Source of the DNA: RGIG8775 sp045121195 | GTDB taxonomy: Bacteria > Bacillota > Clostridia > Oscillospirales > CAG-272 | Length of the DNA: 64,000 bases | Reading direction: 5' to 3' | NCBI GenBank assembly: GCA_045121195.1 | Contig: JBGVFO010000044.1 | Location: forward strand, 1-64,000 | Position numbers and translations under genes: made by a program | Shown: piece after piece, positions 43,967 to 52,853 of the stretch | Position numbering within the stretch: position 1 is the stretch's first letter | Layout: every line of letters begins with the position of its first letter | Notes under the pieces: model-generated | Seen by the model: the letters and a program-made list of their open reading frames with translations, nothing else | The model's database searches: none | Told to the model about the DNA's origin: nothing

Positions 43967-46606
43967 ATGAACTTCTATTCGGACGCTAAGGAAGCCGTTC
44001 TCAAGGAACTTTCCGCCACAGAAGAAGGTCTTTCTTCGGCGGAAGCGGCGGCTCGGCTTGAAAAGTACGGAAAGAACAAGCTGAAAGAGGGGAAGAAGGA
44101 CGGCATCGTCAAGATGTTCTTAAAGCAGCTTGCCGATCCCATGATTATCGTGCTTCTGGTTGCGGCGGTTTTGTCAGCGGTCACGGCAATCTACAGCGGT
44201 GAATCCTTGGCGGATGTCTTTATTATTCTTTTTGTCGTGATCCTGAACGCCGTTCTCGGTGTCATTCAAGAGAGCAAGGCGGAAGAAGCGATCGAAGCGT
44301 TGAAAACCATGACGGCATCTACCTCAAAGGTGATCCGTGACGGAAAGCTTTGTATTATCAAGAGCGAGGATCTCGTAGTCGGTGATATCATTCATCTGGA
44401 GGCGGGTGACGCAGTTCCCGCGGATGCGCGAATTCTGGAATGCGCCTCTATGAAGATCGAGGAGGCGGCACTGACGGGCGAGTCGGTTCCCGTCCTCAAG
44501 ACCGACGAAGCACTGGAAAGCGCCGAGGTACCCCTCGGTGACCGAAAGAATATGGTCTATATGGGTAGCACCGTGGTTTACGGACGCGGTACTGCCGTCG
44601 TTACCGGCACGGGTATGAGCACGGAGATGGGGAAGATCGCAGATGCGTTGACCCAAGCGAAGGAGGAGGCGACTCCCCTTCAGGTCAAGCTGGCAGGTCT
44701 TAGCCGTACGCTTACCAAGCTGGTCCTTATCATCTGTGTTCTGATCTTCGCGGTCAACCTGATCCGTGCAGGCAGCTTTGGCATAGATGTGGCGTTGGAT
44801 TCCTTTATGCTTGCCGTCAGCCTTGCGGTTGCGGCAATTCCCGAGGGACTTGCTACCGTGGTCACCATCGTGCTTTCCATCGGGGTTACCAAGATGTCCA
44901 AGAGAAATGCGGTGATCCGCAAGCTTACCGCGGTGGAAACGCTGGGATGCGCGCAGGTTATCTGCTCGGATAAGACGGGAACGCTGACGCAGAACAAAAT
45001 GACGGTTGTAGACGAATACGGCGCGGCACAGGAAAAGCTGGCGCACGCCATGGCGCTTTGCTCGGATGCTGAATTCGACGAGCAGGCTGGAACCGCCGTG
45101 GGTGAGCCCACCGAGTGTGCGCTCGTCAACTACGCACATAAGCTGTCCTATAACCGCAATCAACTCAAGGTCGAATATCCCCGCGTCAGCGAGGCACCCT
45201 TCGATTCTATGAGAAAGATGATGTCCACGGTGCATCGGGATATTCACGGTTTCGTGCAGTATACCAAGGGCGCTCCCGATGAGGTCCTGAAGCGATGCAC
45301 GCATATCCTTACGGAAAACGGTGTAGAGGAGATGCGCGAAGAGCACGTTGCCGCGATCCGCGAAAAGAACAAATCCATGGCAGATAACGCGCTTCGCGTT
45401 TTGTCCGCCGCGTACCGCACGTATGAAGCGATTCCCGAGGATTGCTCCGCAGAGGTGCTTGAACGGGATATGATCTTCTTGGGGCTCTACGGTATGATCG
45501 ACCCTGTCAGACCCGAGGTAAAGGCGGCGGTCGATCAGTGCCGAACGGCGGGCATTAAGGCAGTTATGATCACGGGCGACCATATTGATACTGCCGTTGC
45601 CATCGCAAAAGAGCTTGGTATCATTAACGATGCCTCCGAAGCAATCATGGGACAGGCGCTTGACGCGCTTTCCGATGAGGAGCTGGAGGAGCAGATCGAC
45701 CAATATTCGGTTTACGCCCGCGTTCAGCCCGAGCACAAGGTCAGGATCGTTGCCGCTTGGAAGAAGCGCGGAAAGATCACCGCAATGACGGGTGACGGCG
45801 TCAATGACGCTCCCAGCATTAAGACCGCCGATATTGGCGTTGGTATGGGTATCACGGGTACCGACGTTACCAAGAACGTGGCAGATATGATTCTTGCCGA
45901 TGATAATTTTGCTACTATCGTTTCCGCGGTAGGAGAGGGAAGAAAGATCTATGCGAATATCCGCAAGGCGATCCAGTTCCTTCTGTCCTCCAACCTGAGT
46001 GAGGTTCTCGGTGTGTTTGCCGCTACTATGATGGGCTTTACCCTGTTTAAGCCGGTTCATATTCTTTGGATCAATCTGATTACCGACAGTCTTCCTGCCC
46101 TTGCACTCGGCGTGGAGCACGGGGAGGCAGACGCGATGCAGAAGCCTCCCAGAGATTCCAAGGCAGGAATCTTCGCGGGCGGTGTCGGTCTTGATATTGC
46201 GTATCAGGGACTTATCGTTACGGTTCTGGTTCTCGTATCCTACTTTGTTGGACACTTTATGGAGTCGGGTCTTTGGGAGATCGCCGAGAGTCCCGACGGT
46301 ATGACGATGGCGTTCCTTACCATGTCGATGGCAGAGATCTTCCAATCCTTCAATATGCGATCGCGTCGCGGATCGCTCTTTACGCTCAAAAAGCAGAACG
46401 TAATGCTTTGGGGTGCGGCAGGGCTTGCGTTGCTCTTGACGACGGCGGTGATCTACGTTCCGTTCCTCAAGAATCTGTTCGGATTTACCGAGATCTCCCT
46501 TGCTGAGTACGGTATGGCGTTGGCGCTTGCGATTTTGATCATTCCTGCAGTTGAGCTGGTGAAGCTCTTCCAGCGTCTTGCGGCAAGGCTCCGCGCCAAG
46601 AAATAA
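43967..46606 (+). CDS. P2A-type cation-transporting ATPase (Ca2+/Mn2+)
   Basis: Membrane pump of 879 aa. Actuator motif TGES at about 170-173, catalytic phosphorylation site D335 in CSDKTGTLT, hinge TGDGVNDAPSIKTADIGVGMG, about ten membrane helices. The M4 motif PEGL (292-295) and M6 region NLITDSLPALALG are those of the P2A (SERCA/PacL/LMCA1) class, which moves Ca2+ or Mn2+. The manganese riboswitch in the leader favours Mn2+ as the physiological cargo. ATG at 43967 follows AGAAAGGAAG. A terminator closes the single-gene transcript. Confidence 0.93.
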   Translation: MNFYSDAKEAVLKELSATEEGLSSAEAAARLEKYGKNKLKEGKKDGIVKMFLKQLADPMIIVLLVAAVLSAVTAIYSGESLADVFIILFVVILNAVLGVIQESKAEEAIEALKTMTASTSKVIRDGKLCIIKSEDLVVGDIIHLEAGDAVPADARILECASMKIEEAALTGESVPVLKTDEALESAEVPLGDRKNMVYMGSTVVYGRGTAVVTGTGMSTEMGKIADALTQAKEEATPLQVKLAGLSRTLTKLVLIICVLIFAVNLIRAGSFGIDVALDSFMLAVSLAVAAIPEGLATVVTIVLSIGVTKMSKRNAVIRKLTAVETLGCAQVICSDKTGTLTQNKMTVVDEYGAAQEKLAHAMALCSDAEFDEQAGTAVGEPTECALVNYAHKLSYNRNQLKVEYPRVSEAPFDSMRKMMSTVHRDIHGFVQYTKGAPDEVLKRCTHILTENGVEEMREEHVAAIREKNKSMADNALRVLSAAYRTYEAIPEDCSAEVLERDMIFLGLYGMIDPVRPEVKAAVDQCRTAGIKAVMITGDHIDTAVAIAKELGIINDASEAIMGQALDALSDEELEEQIDQYSVYARVQPEHKVRIVAAWKKRGKITAMTGDGVNDAPSIKTADIGVGMGITGTDVTKNVADMILADDNFATIVSAVGEGRKIYANIRKAIQFLLSSNLSEVLGVFAATMMGFTLFKPVHILWINLITDSLPALALGVEHGEADAMQKPPRDSKAGIFAGGVGLDIAYQGLIVTVLVLVSYFVGHFMESGLWEIAESPDGMTMAFLTMSMAEIFQSFNMRSRRGSLFTLKKQNVMLWGAAGLALLLTTAVIYVPFLKNLFGFTEISLAEYGMALALAILIIPAVELVKLFQRLAARLRAKK

Positions 46607-46630
46607 TCGAATACAAAAAGGGGATGCACT

Positions 46631-46665
46631 TGGCGCACCTGCGATAAAGCAGGTGCGCCATTTTC
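46631..46665 (+). terminator. Intrinsic terminator after the cation ATPase
   Basis: Perfect 12-bp stem TGGCGCACCTGC/GCAGGTGCGCCA, six-base loop, then TTTTCTT. Confidence 0.9.
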
Positions 46666-46694
46666 TTGACTTTACAGTGGATTTATGATATAAT
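46666..46694 (+). promoter_or_regulatory. Promoter of the Cys-rich accessory gene
   Basis: TTGACT at 46666-46671, 17 bp spacer, TATAAT at 46689-46694. The -35 overlaps the tail of the preceding terminator. Confidence 0.8.
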
Positions 46695-46724
46695 AGATAT
46701 TAAAATGAGGAGGTGACAAGGAAT

Positions 46725-47168
46725 ATGGAATATCGAGGATTCTTGAATCTATCCGTACTTGATGATCTTATAGCTGTGCCTATTGTCATTACACATAAAG
46801 AGTTGAATGTTGGTGCAGAAGTTGTTATAAAAATAGAATACAAAGAGAATACATATTTAGGAACAGGAAAAAGTCTCGAATGGACAGATGCCTTTGCAAA
46901 TCTTCAAAAGGCTTTGCCGGACGGTGTGAATATATGTTGCTGTATGACATGCAAACATGGAACACTATGCCCATACGGAAACATTCCTGACTATATTCTT
47001 TGTTCGAAAAATGTAGTAATCAATGACAAGAACGATGTCATTGATTGGCTTGACAAGGCAGACGTAGAAGCTATTAAAAAATCTTCTTTGGGTTTATGTG
47101 AGCAATATGAGGCTTCAAATGTAAATGACTACACCTATAACGACTACTCATACTATCTAAATTATTAA
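46725..47168 (+). CDS. Unknown small protein with Cys-rich motif and Tyr/Asn tail
   Basis: A 147 aa soluble protein I do not recognise. It has a predicted beta-rich N-terminus (residues 1-45), a cysteine cluster CCCMTCKHGTLCPYGN near 69-84 followed by another Cys, able to bind a metal, and a C-terminus rich in Tyr, Asn and Asp (NDYTYNDYSYYLNY). ATG at 46725 follows GGAGGTG. Base composition and codon use are much AT-richer than in the flanking genes, and repeat elements follow, so recent acquisition is likely. Confidence 0.75.
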   Translation: MEYRGFLNLSVLDDLIAVPIVITHKELNVGAEVVIKIEYKENTYLGTGKSLEWTDAFANLQKALPDGVNICCCMTCKHGTLCPYGNIPDYILCSKNVVINDKNDVIDWLDKADVEAIKKSSLGLCEQYEASNVNDYTYNDYSYYLNY

Positions 47169-47250
47169 AAGGTGTAAATTGAAATTAGCTTTGTGTCCAC
47201 AAAAGCAGTGCTTGTCAGGAAATTTGACAAGGCATAGATGAACATAAAGA

Positions 47251-47377
47251 AAGGCTCCCTTGTGTAAAGGGAGCTGTCACCGAAGGTGACTGAGGGATTG
47301 TTTTACGATGAAATTTTTGCTTTTACAATCCCTCCGTCTTGCTTCGCAAGCCACCTCCCTTTACACAAGGGAGGCTC
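47251..47377. repeat. MITE-like imperfect palindrome (about 125 bp)
   Basis: Terminal inverted repeats AGGCTCCCTTGTGTAAAGGG and its near-complement CCCTTTACACAAGGGAGGCT enclose nested short hairpins (CACCGAAGGTG; CTTGCTTCGCAAG) and a second inverted pair GAGGGATTGT/ACAATCCCTC. It encodes no protein. This form is a common non-autonomous repeat of gut Firmicutes; mobility is inferred from structure only. It sits in the 440 bp gap after the Cys-rich gene, with nothing else recognisable between 47169 and 47250. Confidence 0.8.
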
Positions 47378-47440
47378 ATTACCTCCCGACAGTAAAACTA
47401 TAAGGTGTAACACACTATACCTTGAAGATCAAGGCGTGTG

Positions 47441-47478
47441 AAAAAAGACAGAGAATTTTCACATTCTCTGTCTTTTTT
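47441..47478. terminator. Bidirectional terminator hairpin
   Basis: AAAAAAGACAGAGAA/TTCTCTGTCTTTTTT, eight-base loop. It could end transcripts from the left (Cys-rich gene) and from the right (minus-strand genes starting at 47745 or upstream). Confidence 0.75.
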
Positions 47479-47479
47479 C

Positions 47480-47529
47480 CGTAGGGGCGAACTGCGTTCG
47501 CCCGCGGGCGTTCACAGAACGCCCCTACG
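47480..47529. repeat. Double-hairpin REP-like repeat, copy 1
   Basis: Two adjacent hairpins: GGGGCGAA...TTCGCCC and GGGCGTT...AACGCCCC, joined at CGCGGG. The outer ends GTAGGGGCG and CGCCCCTAC are inverted repeats. A second copy lies at 60057-60105 with the same stems and different loop sequences (here actgcg and caca). Confidence 0.85.
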
Positions 47530-47610
47530 AGGATGATTATCCATCGGCAAGTAAAACCTGCTTTATGGAAGACACCCATTGTGCATTCCCTTTTTGATTG
47601 ACAAATGGAT

Positions 47611-47745
47611 TTATTTGCGGTTGTTGCTCTGATTCTGATTGTTCTGGTTATTGCTCTGGTTTTGATTGTTGTTCTGATTCTGATTGTTATTCTGGTTCTG
47701 GTTATTGTTCTGATTCTTATTCTGGTTCTGATTGTTGTTCTGCAT
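47611..47745 (-). CDS. 44-residue Asn/Gln-rich low-complexity protein
   Basis: A tiny protein made almost wholly of Asn and Gln with a few Ser/Lys (start MQNNNQNQNKNQ, end NQNQSNNRK), without a signal or hydrophobic stretch. It has a good ribosome-binding site, AAAGGAA seven bases before the ATG, and a possible minus-strand promoter (TTCAAA, 17 bp, TGTAAT) around 47790-47820. Small Asn/Gln-rich proteins occur in many Clostridia, but I know no firm function. The plus-strand reading of the same bases is a hydrophobic shadow without a ribosome-binding site. Confidence 0.55.
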   Translation of the reverse strand: MQNNNQNQNKNQNNNQNQNNNQNQNNNQNQSNNQNNQNQSNNRK

Positions 47746-47846
47746 AGAGAGATTCCTTTCGACTCTGTACTTGGTTTTGTAATCTTGGATTACACCCATA
47801 GTATGTCCGATTTTGAAATCTGTATACAGATAAAAGGAAAATTTCG

Positions 47847-49331
47847 TTAAGCCAGCAAATATTTGTATTCAACCTCTTGCGTAATGGCATTCAGGGTAAG
47901 AATGGCATAAATCGCGAGGGCGGTGCAGATCAGAAAATCTACGATCCACATAAAGGTCACCGCCTTGACGAGCAGGATATAGCAGACGCCGCTGACAAGG
48001 CAAAGGGCAGAAAGGATCGCAAGAACAACAAGACGTTTGCACAGCATATTGTGTACGTACCGTATTTTGTCATCCATCTGCACGTTTCCGTCTCTGACGG
48101 GCGCAAAGCCGGTATATTGCTTGATAACGGCAGACAGAACGGGAAGGAGAGAGATCATCATCGCGAAGAAGAGAAGGGAATCGGCGATCTCTACCACCTG
48201 AAGCTGACGGAACGCCTCGTACGATTCCAACCGAATATCGGTCAAGCTCAAGGTGTGCTTGAGGAAAAACTGTGACGAGGTGATCTGTGTAAATACCGAG
48301 AACACACCGTATACGGCACAGAACACGTAGGAATATACGGGAATCTTCACCAGCTTTTTCAGAAGAAGAAGGGCAACCAATATCAGCGCGGCACAAATCA
48401 CGTCGGGCAGAATATTGACGGTGTTGCTTTCCATATAGATGTCTGCGCAGAAGACAAGTCCTACGCTCATTACGAGGAAGGCGAACTTTACGGCGCGCTG
48501 AATGAATATGTAGGTTTTCGGTTCTACCTCGGTGACGTATTTTTGGATGAGTGCCTCCATGAAGCCCCGATCCTTCATGATAGAAAAGACGTATCGAAGA
48601 ACACGGATCAGCCAAACGATACCGAAGGGAAGAACCAGGAAAATGGCAAAGGTACGGAACATTCCGATAAAATCGTAGAGGAAGTTGAAGCGGCTGGCTT
48701 CGTCATAGGACGAGAGCGTCAGCGCGGAGAACTCGGGCAATACGGTTATGAGGGCACGGAATACGATAAAGAGCGTCGTAAGGTGCGCGGTTCCCACCGT
48801 AGCGTTTTTCGGCTTGGGAATCTCCCGTATCGGGCGTTCGGGCAAGCCCTTCTGTCGGCGGCGTCTGTTTTCCGCTTCAAGACGCCGTTCCTCTTTTGCG
48901 CGTCGCGCTTCGTAGCGTCGTTTTGCGCCCTCGGAGATTCTGAATACGGCGGACGCCTCCATGCGAGAGCCTAAATAGAGAAAGCCCTCAAAGAATTCAT
49001 TGTAGGCACGAAGCAAAAACAGGATCTCAACGGCGGCAAAAATGAAGGAGAGAAGAAGAAACGTGGTCGGACGTTCTTTTCCTGTTACCATTCCAAAGAG
49101 AAGGAAGATCGAGAGAAACTGAACGACGCTTGCGATCAGCATCCTCTTGAAATATTTTAAGGATTCCTCAAAATGATAATTCATATCGGCAAGCTGCGTG
49201 ACGCCGATACAGATCAGCCAATAGCCAATGAAGTCGGGAAGGGGATCGATGATACTTGCCGTAGGGTTAAAGAGGAACAGAAACGCCGCCAAGACGAATC
49301 CGAGTCCCAGATTTTTGCGAGCTTTTCCCAT
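47847..49331 (-). CDS. Unknown polytopic membrane protein, third gene of secA operon
   Basis: A 494 aa integral membrane protein with about ten hydrophobic segments. A short N-terminal block (residues 10-125) has four helices starting FVLAAFLFLFNPTAS. A very basic cytoplasmic stretch (about 130-175, RRYEARRAKEERRLEAENRRRR) follows, then five or more helices to the C-terminus. No catalytic motif is seen. Its first hydrophobic block resembles that of the preceding gene (GLLFIGYFIAF), suggesting related proteins. It starts 9 bp after the neighbour and lies in the secA transcript. Confidence 0.75.
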   Translation of the reverse strand: MGKARKNLGLGFVLAAFLFLFNPTASIIDPLPDFIGYWLICIGVTQLADMNYHFEESLKYFKRMLIASVVQFLSIFLLFGMVTGKERPTTFLLLSFIFAAVEILFLLRAYNEFFEGFLYLGSRMEASAVFRISEGAKRRYEARRAKEERRLEAENRRRRQKGLPERPIREIPKPKNATVGTAHLTTLFIVFRALITVLPEFSALTLSSYDEASRFNFLYDFIGMFRTFAIFLVLPFGIVWLIRVLRYVFSIMKDRGFMEALIQKYVTEVEPKTYIFIQRAVKFAFLVMSVGLVFCADIYMESNTVNILPDVICAALILVALLLLKKLVKIPVYSYVFCAVYGVFSVFTQITSSQFFLKHTLSLTDIRLESYEAFRQLQVVEIADSLLFFAMMISLLPVLSAVIKQYTGFAPVRDGNVQMDDKIRYVHNMLCKRLVVLAILSALCLVSGVCYILLVKAVTFMWIVDFLICTALAIYAILTLNAITQEVEYKYLLA

Positions 49332-49340
49332 AGAAGGACC

Positions 49341-50078
49341 TCACTTTTTCTTGTTCTTTTTGCGAGACGGTTTTTGTTTTGTCTCGCTTTTTTCTTCCAA
49401 CTTTTGCTGATAGCTTTCCCGAAGCTTGCGAACCTCCTCCGCCTTTTGCTCCCGCTCCTCGCGCAGGCGGTTGACAAAGGCGAAGCGCGAAGGGCGTACC
49501 GCCATTTCGGTGTCGTCGGGAGCGCATATTTTTGCGTAGCAGGAAAACAGAAAGGCAAGAACGACCACGGGATAGAGAAGGCTGGCGAGAGCCGCGCCCA
49601 GTGTCAGAAGACGGAAGGCGTTACTGCTCTCAACGGTCGGGATGGTGCCAAGCACCGAAAGCGCCAGCTTCCAGACGCCCACAAGACAAACGACGATCAT
49701 ACACCAGACCGCCCGCGGAGGAATCCCGTCCGCTTCCGCATCCTTGGCGATCTCCCGAATTCCAACCAAAAGAAGCACTTGAAACAGGGTGGAAAGCACC
49801 ACGGACAGGAGGGAGACCAAGAACACGTTTTGCTCAGAAAAGAGGGAGAGCGGGAGCGACGTGAGCGTGGCAAGCAGGTGTCCTGCGTCAAACAGTGCAC
49901 ACAGGGACAGCAAAAAGAGGGGAACGGTGGTGTGGGAAAGACGGTGCTTATACTCCGAAAGCTTTCCAATGGCGGAAAACATAATGGCGTAGCCCACGAT
50001 TCGGAAGGCAAAGCCGTAATTGTTGACCGACATCAGAAAGGCGATGAAATATCCGATAAATAAAAGTCCGAAGCCCAT
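49341..50078 (-). CDS. Unknown membrane protein, second gene of secA operon
   Basis: A 245 aa protein with about six helices between residues 1 and 185, then a cytoplasmic tail that is strongly charged and coiled-coil-like (RLREEREQKAEEVRKLRESYQQKLEEKSE) ending in a Lys run (KPSRKKNKKK). No enzyme motif. The Lys-rich tail could contact nucleic acid, ribosome or phospholipid. It begins 9 bp after the secA stop, so it is co-transcribed with the translocase ATPase, although a functional link to secretion is only an inference. Confidence 0.75.
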   Translation of the reverse strand: MGFGLLFIGYFIAFLMSVNNYGFAFRIVGYAIMFSAIGKLSEYKHRLSHTTVPLFLLSLCALFDAGHLLATLTSLPLSLFSEQNVFLVSLLSVVLSTLFQVLLLVGIREIAKDAEADGIPPRAVWCMIVVCLVGVWKLALSVLGTIPTVESSNAFRLLTLGAALASLLYPVVVLAFLFSCYAKICAPDDTEMAVRPSRFAFVNRLREEREQKAEEVRKLRESYQQKLEEKSETKQKPSRKKNKKK

Positions 50079-50087
50079 AGTTTCTCC

Positions 50088-52853
50088 TTACTGTTGGCTA
50101 TCCTTAAGACCACAGCACTTTTTGTACTTTTTGCCGCTTCCGCAAGGGCAGAGAGCATTGCGGTCGATCTTCTCCGAAGCCTTTTTCACTACCGTTTTCT
50201 TCGCGATTGCGCCTTCAAAGCCCTCGGTGGTAGGGGTAGCTACCGCTACGCGCTTGGTCATCGCGGTTGCGGGAACTGCGGTGAGGACGTTGCGAACGGT
50301 GGTTTCACGAATCTCATCCACCATCGCGTCGAACATATCCGAACCCTGAATGCGGTATTCAATGGCAGGATTTCTCTGGGCGTAGGAGTGCAGATTGATA
50401 GAGGACTTCAGATCGTCCATCATATCGATATGCTCCATCCAGTTGACGTCGACGGCGCGAAGGAGGATAGATCTTTCCACCTCGCGGAAGATCTCCTCGC
50501 CAAACAGCGCGGGCTTGCCTTCGTAAAGCTCGATCGCCCTGTCGCACAACAGGTCGCGAAGCTCGGTTCGGTCGAGAGTCTTGAGCTCCTCGGGGGTATA
50601 TACAAAATCCTCCTCGGTGCAGAGAAGCCCCTTGTATTTGTCGCGAATTCCGTCGAGATTCCAGTTTTGGGGATCCTCGTCGACGGTGAATTGCTCCACC
50701 GCCATAGAAATGGTGGTGATGATCATATTGCGGATCTTTTCGGAAATGTCCTCGCCGTCCAGCACCTCGCGTCTTTGCTTGTAGATGATGGTTCGTTGCT
50801 GATTCATCACGTCATCGTAGGTCAGCACGTTCTTACGGCGCTTGAAGTTGTTGTCCTCGATCTGCTTCTGCGCGCTTTCAATGGAATTGGAAAGAATGCG
50901 AGCGTCGATTTGGGTATCTTCCTCAAGACCGAGGCGCTCCACGATCTTCACGATGCGCTCGCTTCCAAAGAGGCGCATCAGATCGTCCTCAAAGGAAAGA
51001 TAGAATCGGGATTCACCGGGGTCACCCTGGCGTCCCGAACGACCGCGGAGCTGATTGTCGATACGTCGGCTTTCGTGACGCTCGGTTCCGAGAATGAACA
51101 GACCGCCCGCTTTGCGGACCGCCTCTGCCTCGGGCGCGATTTCCGCCTTGAATTTTTCATACAGCTCGCGGAAGATCCTGCGTGCGTTTTGTACGTTTTC
51201 GTCGTCGATCTCCGCCGTTCCCGTCGCCATCGCGATCAGATCCTCGTCGATCTCCATCTTCCGCATTTCCTTTTTTGCCATATGCTCGGGATTGCCGCCC
51301 AACATAATATCGGTTCCGCGCCCCGCCATATTGGTGGAAATGGTGACCGCGCCAAGCTTACCTGCCTGTGCGACGATCTCCGCCTCCTTCTCGTGATGCT
51401 TGGCGTTGAGGACCGCGTGGGGAATCTTGTGATCCTTGAGGGCTTTGGAGAGCTCTTCGGATTTTTCAATGGATACGGTACCCACAAGAACAGGCTGTCC
51501 TTTTTTATGGCAAGCGATGACCTGCTGGATGATGGCGTTATACTTGCCCTTTACGTTCTTGTAAACGGCATCCTCGTGGTCCTTGCGGATCATAGGCTTG
51601 TTTGTGGGGATCTCGATCACGTCAAGGTGATAGATGTCCTGGAATTCCGCCTCCTCGGTCAGCGCCGTTCCCGTCATGCCCGAAAGCTTTTCGTACATAC
51701 GGAAGTAGTTCTGGAAGGTGATCGTCGCCAGGGTCTTGTTTTCCTTTTCGATCTTGACGTGCTCTTTTGCCTCGATCGCCTGATGCAGACCGTTGGAGTA
51801 ACGGCGTCCCGGCATCAGACGGCCCGTGAAGGAATCAACGATCATGACACCGTTTTCGTTCACCACGTAATCTACGTCCCGATGCATAATACCGTGAGCG
51901 CGGATCGCTTGATTGATGTGGTGCGCCAGCTCTGCGTTTTCTGCCTCGGTAAGGGCGGATCTGCTCTCGTCGTCAAAGGTATCAAGATTGAAGAATTTTT
52001 CTGCCTTTTTTGTGCCGCGGGGGGTGAGGGTCACGTTCCGTGCCTTCTCATCCACGATGTAGTCCGCGTCGATATTGTCAACCTCTTCTTTGCTATCGGA
52101 TTCTTTGATAACAAGCTTTTTCAGCGTGCGGACAAAGGCGTCTGCACGGTCGTAGAGATCGGTTGCCTTTTCACCTGCACCTGAAATAATAAGGGGGGTG
52201 CGTGCTTCGTCGATAAGGATCGAGTCCACCTCGTCCACGATGGCGTATACATGTCCGCGCTGTACGATGCGCTCGCGGTAAAGTGCCATATTGTCGCGCA
52301 GATAGTCAAAGCCGAACTCGTTATTGGTTCCGTAGGTGATATCCGCGTCGTATGCTTCGTGCTTTTCCTTTTGGCTCTGTCCGTGCACGACAAGTCCTGT
52401 CTTGAGTCCCATAAAGGCGTAGACCCGTCCCATTTCCTCACTGTCGCGGCGAGCGAGATAGTCGTTTACCGTGACGATGTGGACACCGCGCCCCGTTAAG
52501 GCGTTGAGGTAGGCGGGCATGGTTGCAACCAAGGTCTTACCCTCACCGGTCTTCATTTCCGCGATCCTGCCTTGATGCAGAATAATACCGCCGATCAGCT
52601 GGACGCGGAAGGGACGCTTCCCTAAGATTCTGTCGTCCGCCTCACGAACGGCGGCGAAGGCGTCTGGCAAAATATCATCCAGCGTCTCGCCTGCCGCAAG
52701 GCGGTCCTTGAGGAGAGACGTAGTCGCAGCAAGCTGCTCGTTGGTCATAGCGTTATATTTGTCGGCAAGTGCTTCGATCGCGTCGACCGTGGCGCGGATC
52801 TTCTTCAGTTGCTTTTCACTGTACGTGCCGAAGAGTTTTGTTGCAAGTCCCAT
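50088..52853 (-). CDS. secA: Preprotein translocase ATPase SecA
   Basis: Motor that pushes unfolded preproteins through SecYEG. 921 aa. DEAD-like motor with Walker A GEGKTLVAT, motif II VDEVDSILIDEARTPLI, preprotein cross-linking domain, NBD2 (TNMAGRGTDIMLGG; GRSGRQGDPGESRFYLS), helical wing/scaffold, and the C-terminal zinc and SecB-type tail CPCGSGKKYKKCCG. ATG at 52853 follows AAAGGAAA; the earlier in-frame ATG at 52871 has none. A TATAAT-like -10 on the minus strand is at 52890-52895 with a weak -35. First gene of an operon with two membrane proteins. Confidence 0.97.
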   Translation of the reverse strand: MGLATKLFGTYSEKQLKKIRATVDAIEALADKYNAMTNEQLAATTSLLKDRLAAGETLDDILPDAFAAVREADDRILGKRPFRVQLIGGIILHQGRIAEMKTGEGKTLVATMPAYLNALTGRGVHIVTVNDYLARRDSEEMGRVYAFMGLKTGLVVHGQSQKEKHEAYDADITYGTNNEFGFDYLRDNMALYRERIVQRGHVYAIVDEVDSILIDEARTPLIISGAGEKATDLYDRADAFVRTLKKLVIKESDSKEEVDNIDADYIVDEKARNVTLTPRGTKKAEKFFNLDTFDDESRSALTEAENAELAHHINQAIRAHGIMHRDVDYVVNENGVMIVDSFTGRLMPGRRYSNGLHQAIEAKEHVKIEKENKTLATITFQNYFRMYEKLSGMTGTALTEEAEFQDIYHLDVIEIPTNKPMIRKDHEDAVYKNVKGKYNAIIQQVIACHKKGQPVLVGTVSIEKSEELSKALKDHKIPHAVLNAKHHEKEAEIVAQAGKLGAVTISTNMAGRGTDIMLGGNPEHMAKKEMRKMEIDEDLIAMATGTAEIDDENVQNARRIFRELYEKFKAEIAPEAEAVRKAGGLFILGTERHESRRIDNQLRGRSGRQGDPGESRFYLSFEDDLMRLFGSERIVKIVERLGLEEDTQIDARILSNSIESAQKQIEDNNFKRRKNVLTYDDVMNQQRTIIYKQRREVLDGEDISEKIRNMIITTISMAVEQFTVDEDPQNWNLDGIRDKYKGLLCTEEDFVYTPEELKTLDRTELRDLLCDRAIELYEGKPALFGEEIFREVERSILLRAVDVNWMEHIDMMDDLKSSINLHSYAQRNPAIEYRIQGSDMFDAMVDEIRETTVRNVLTAVPATAMTKRVAVATPTTEGFEGAIAKKTVVKKASEKIDRNALCPCGSGKKYKKCCGLKDSQQ

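Noticed and set aside
46631..46665. The GCGCACCTGC palindrome after the cation ATPase as an operator or attachment site
   Set aside because: Perfect stem plus T-tract in the right place makes an ordinary terminator; no second copy or integrase is present.
47605..47850. Hydrophobic frame on the plus strand rich in Leu/Val/Ile opposite the Asn/Gln mini-gene
   Set aside because: It lacks a ribosome-binding site and its repeats are the antisense of Asn/Gln codons; the minus strand has a good ribosome-binding site and fits better.
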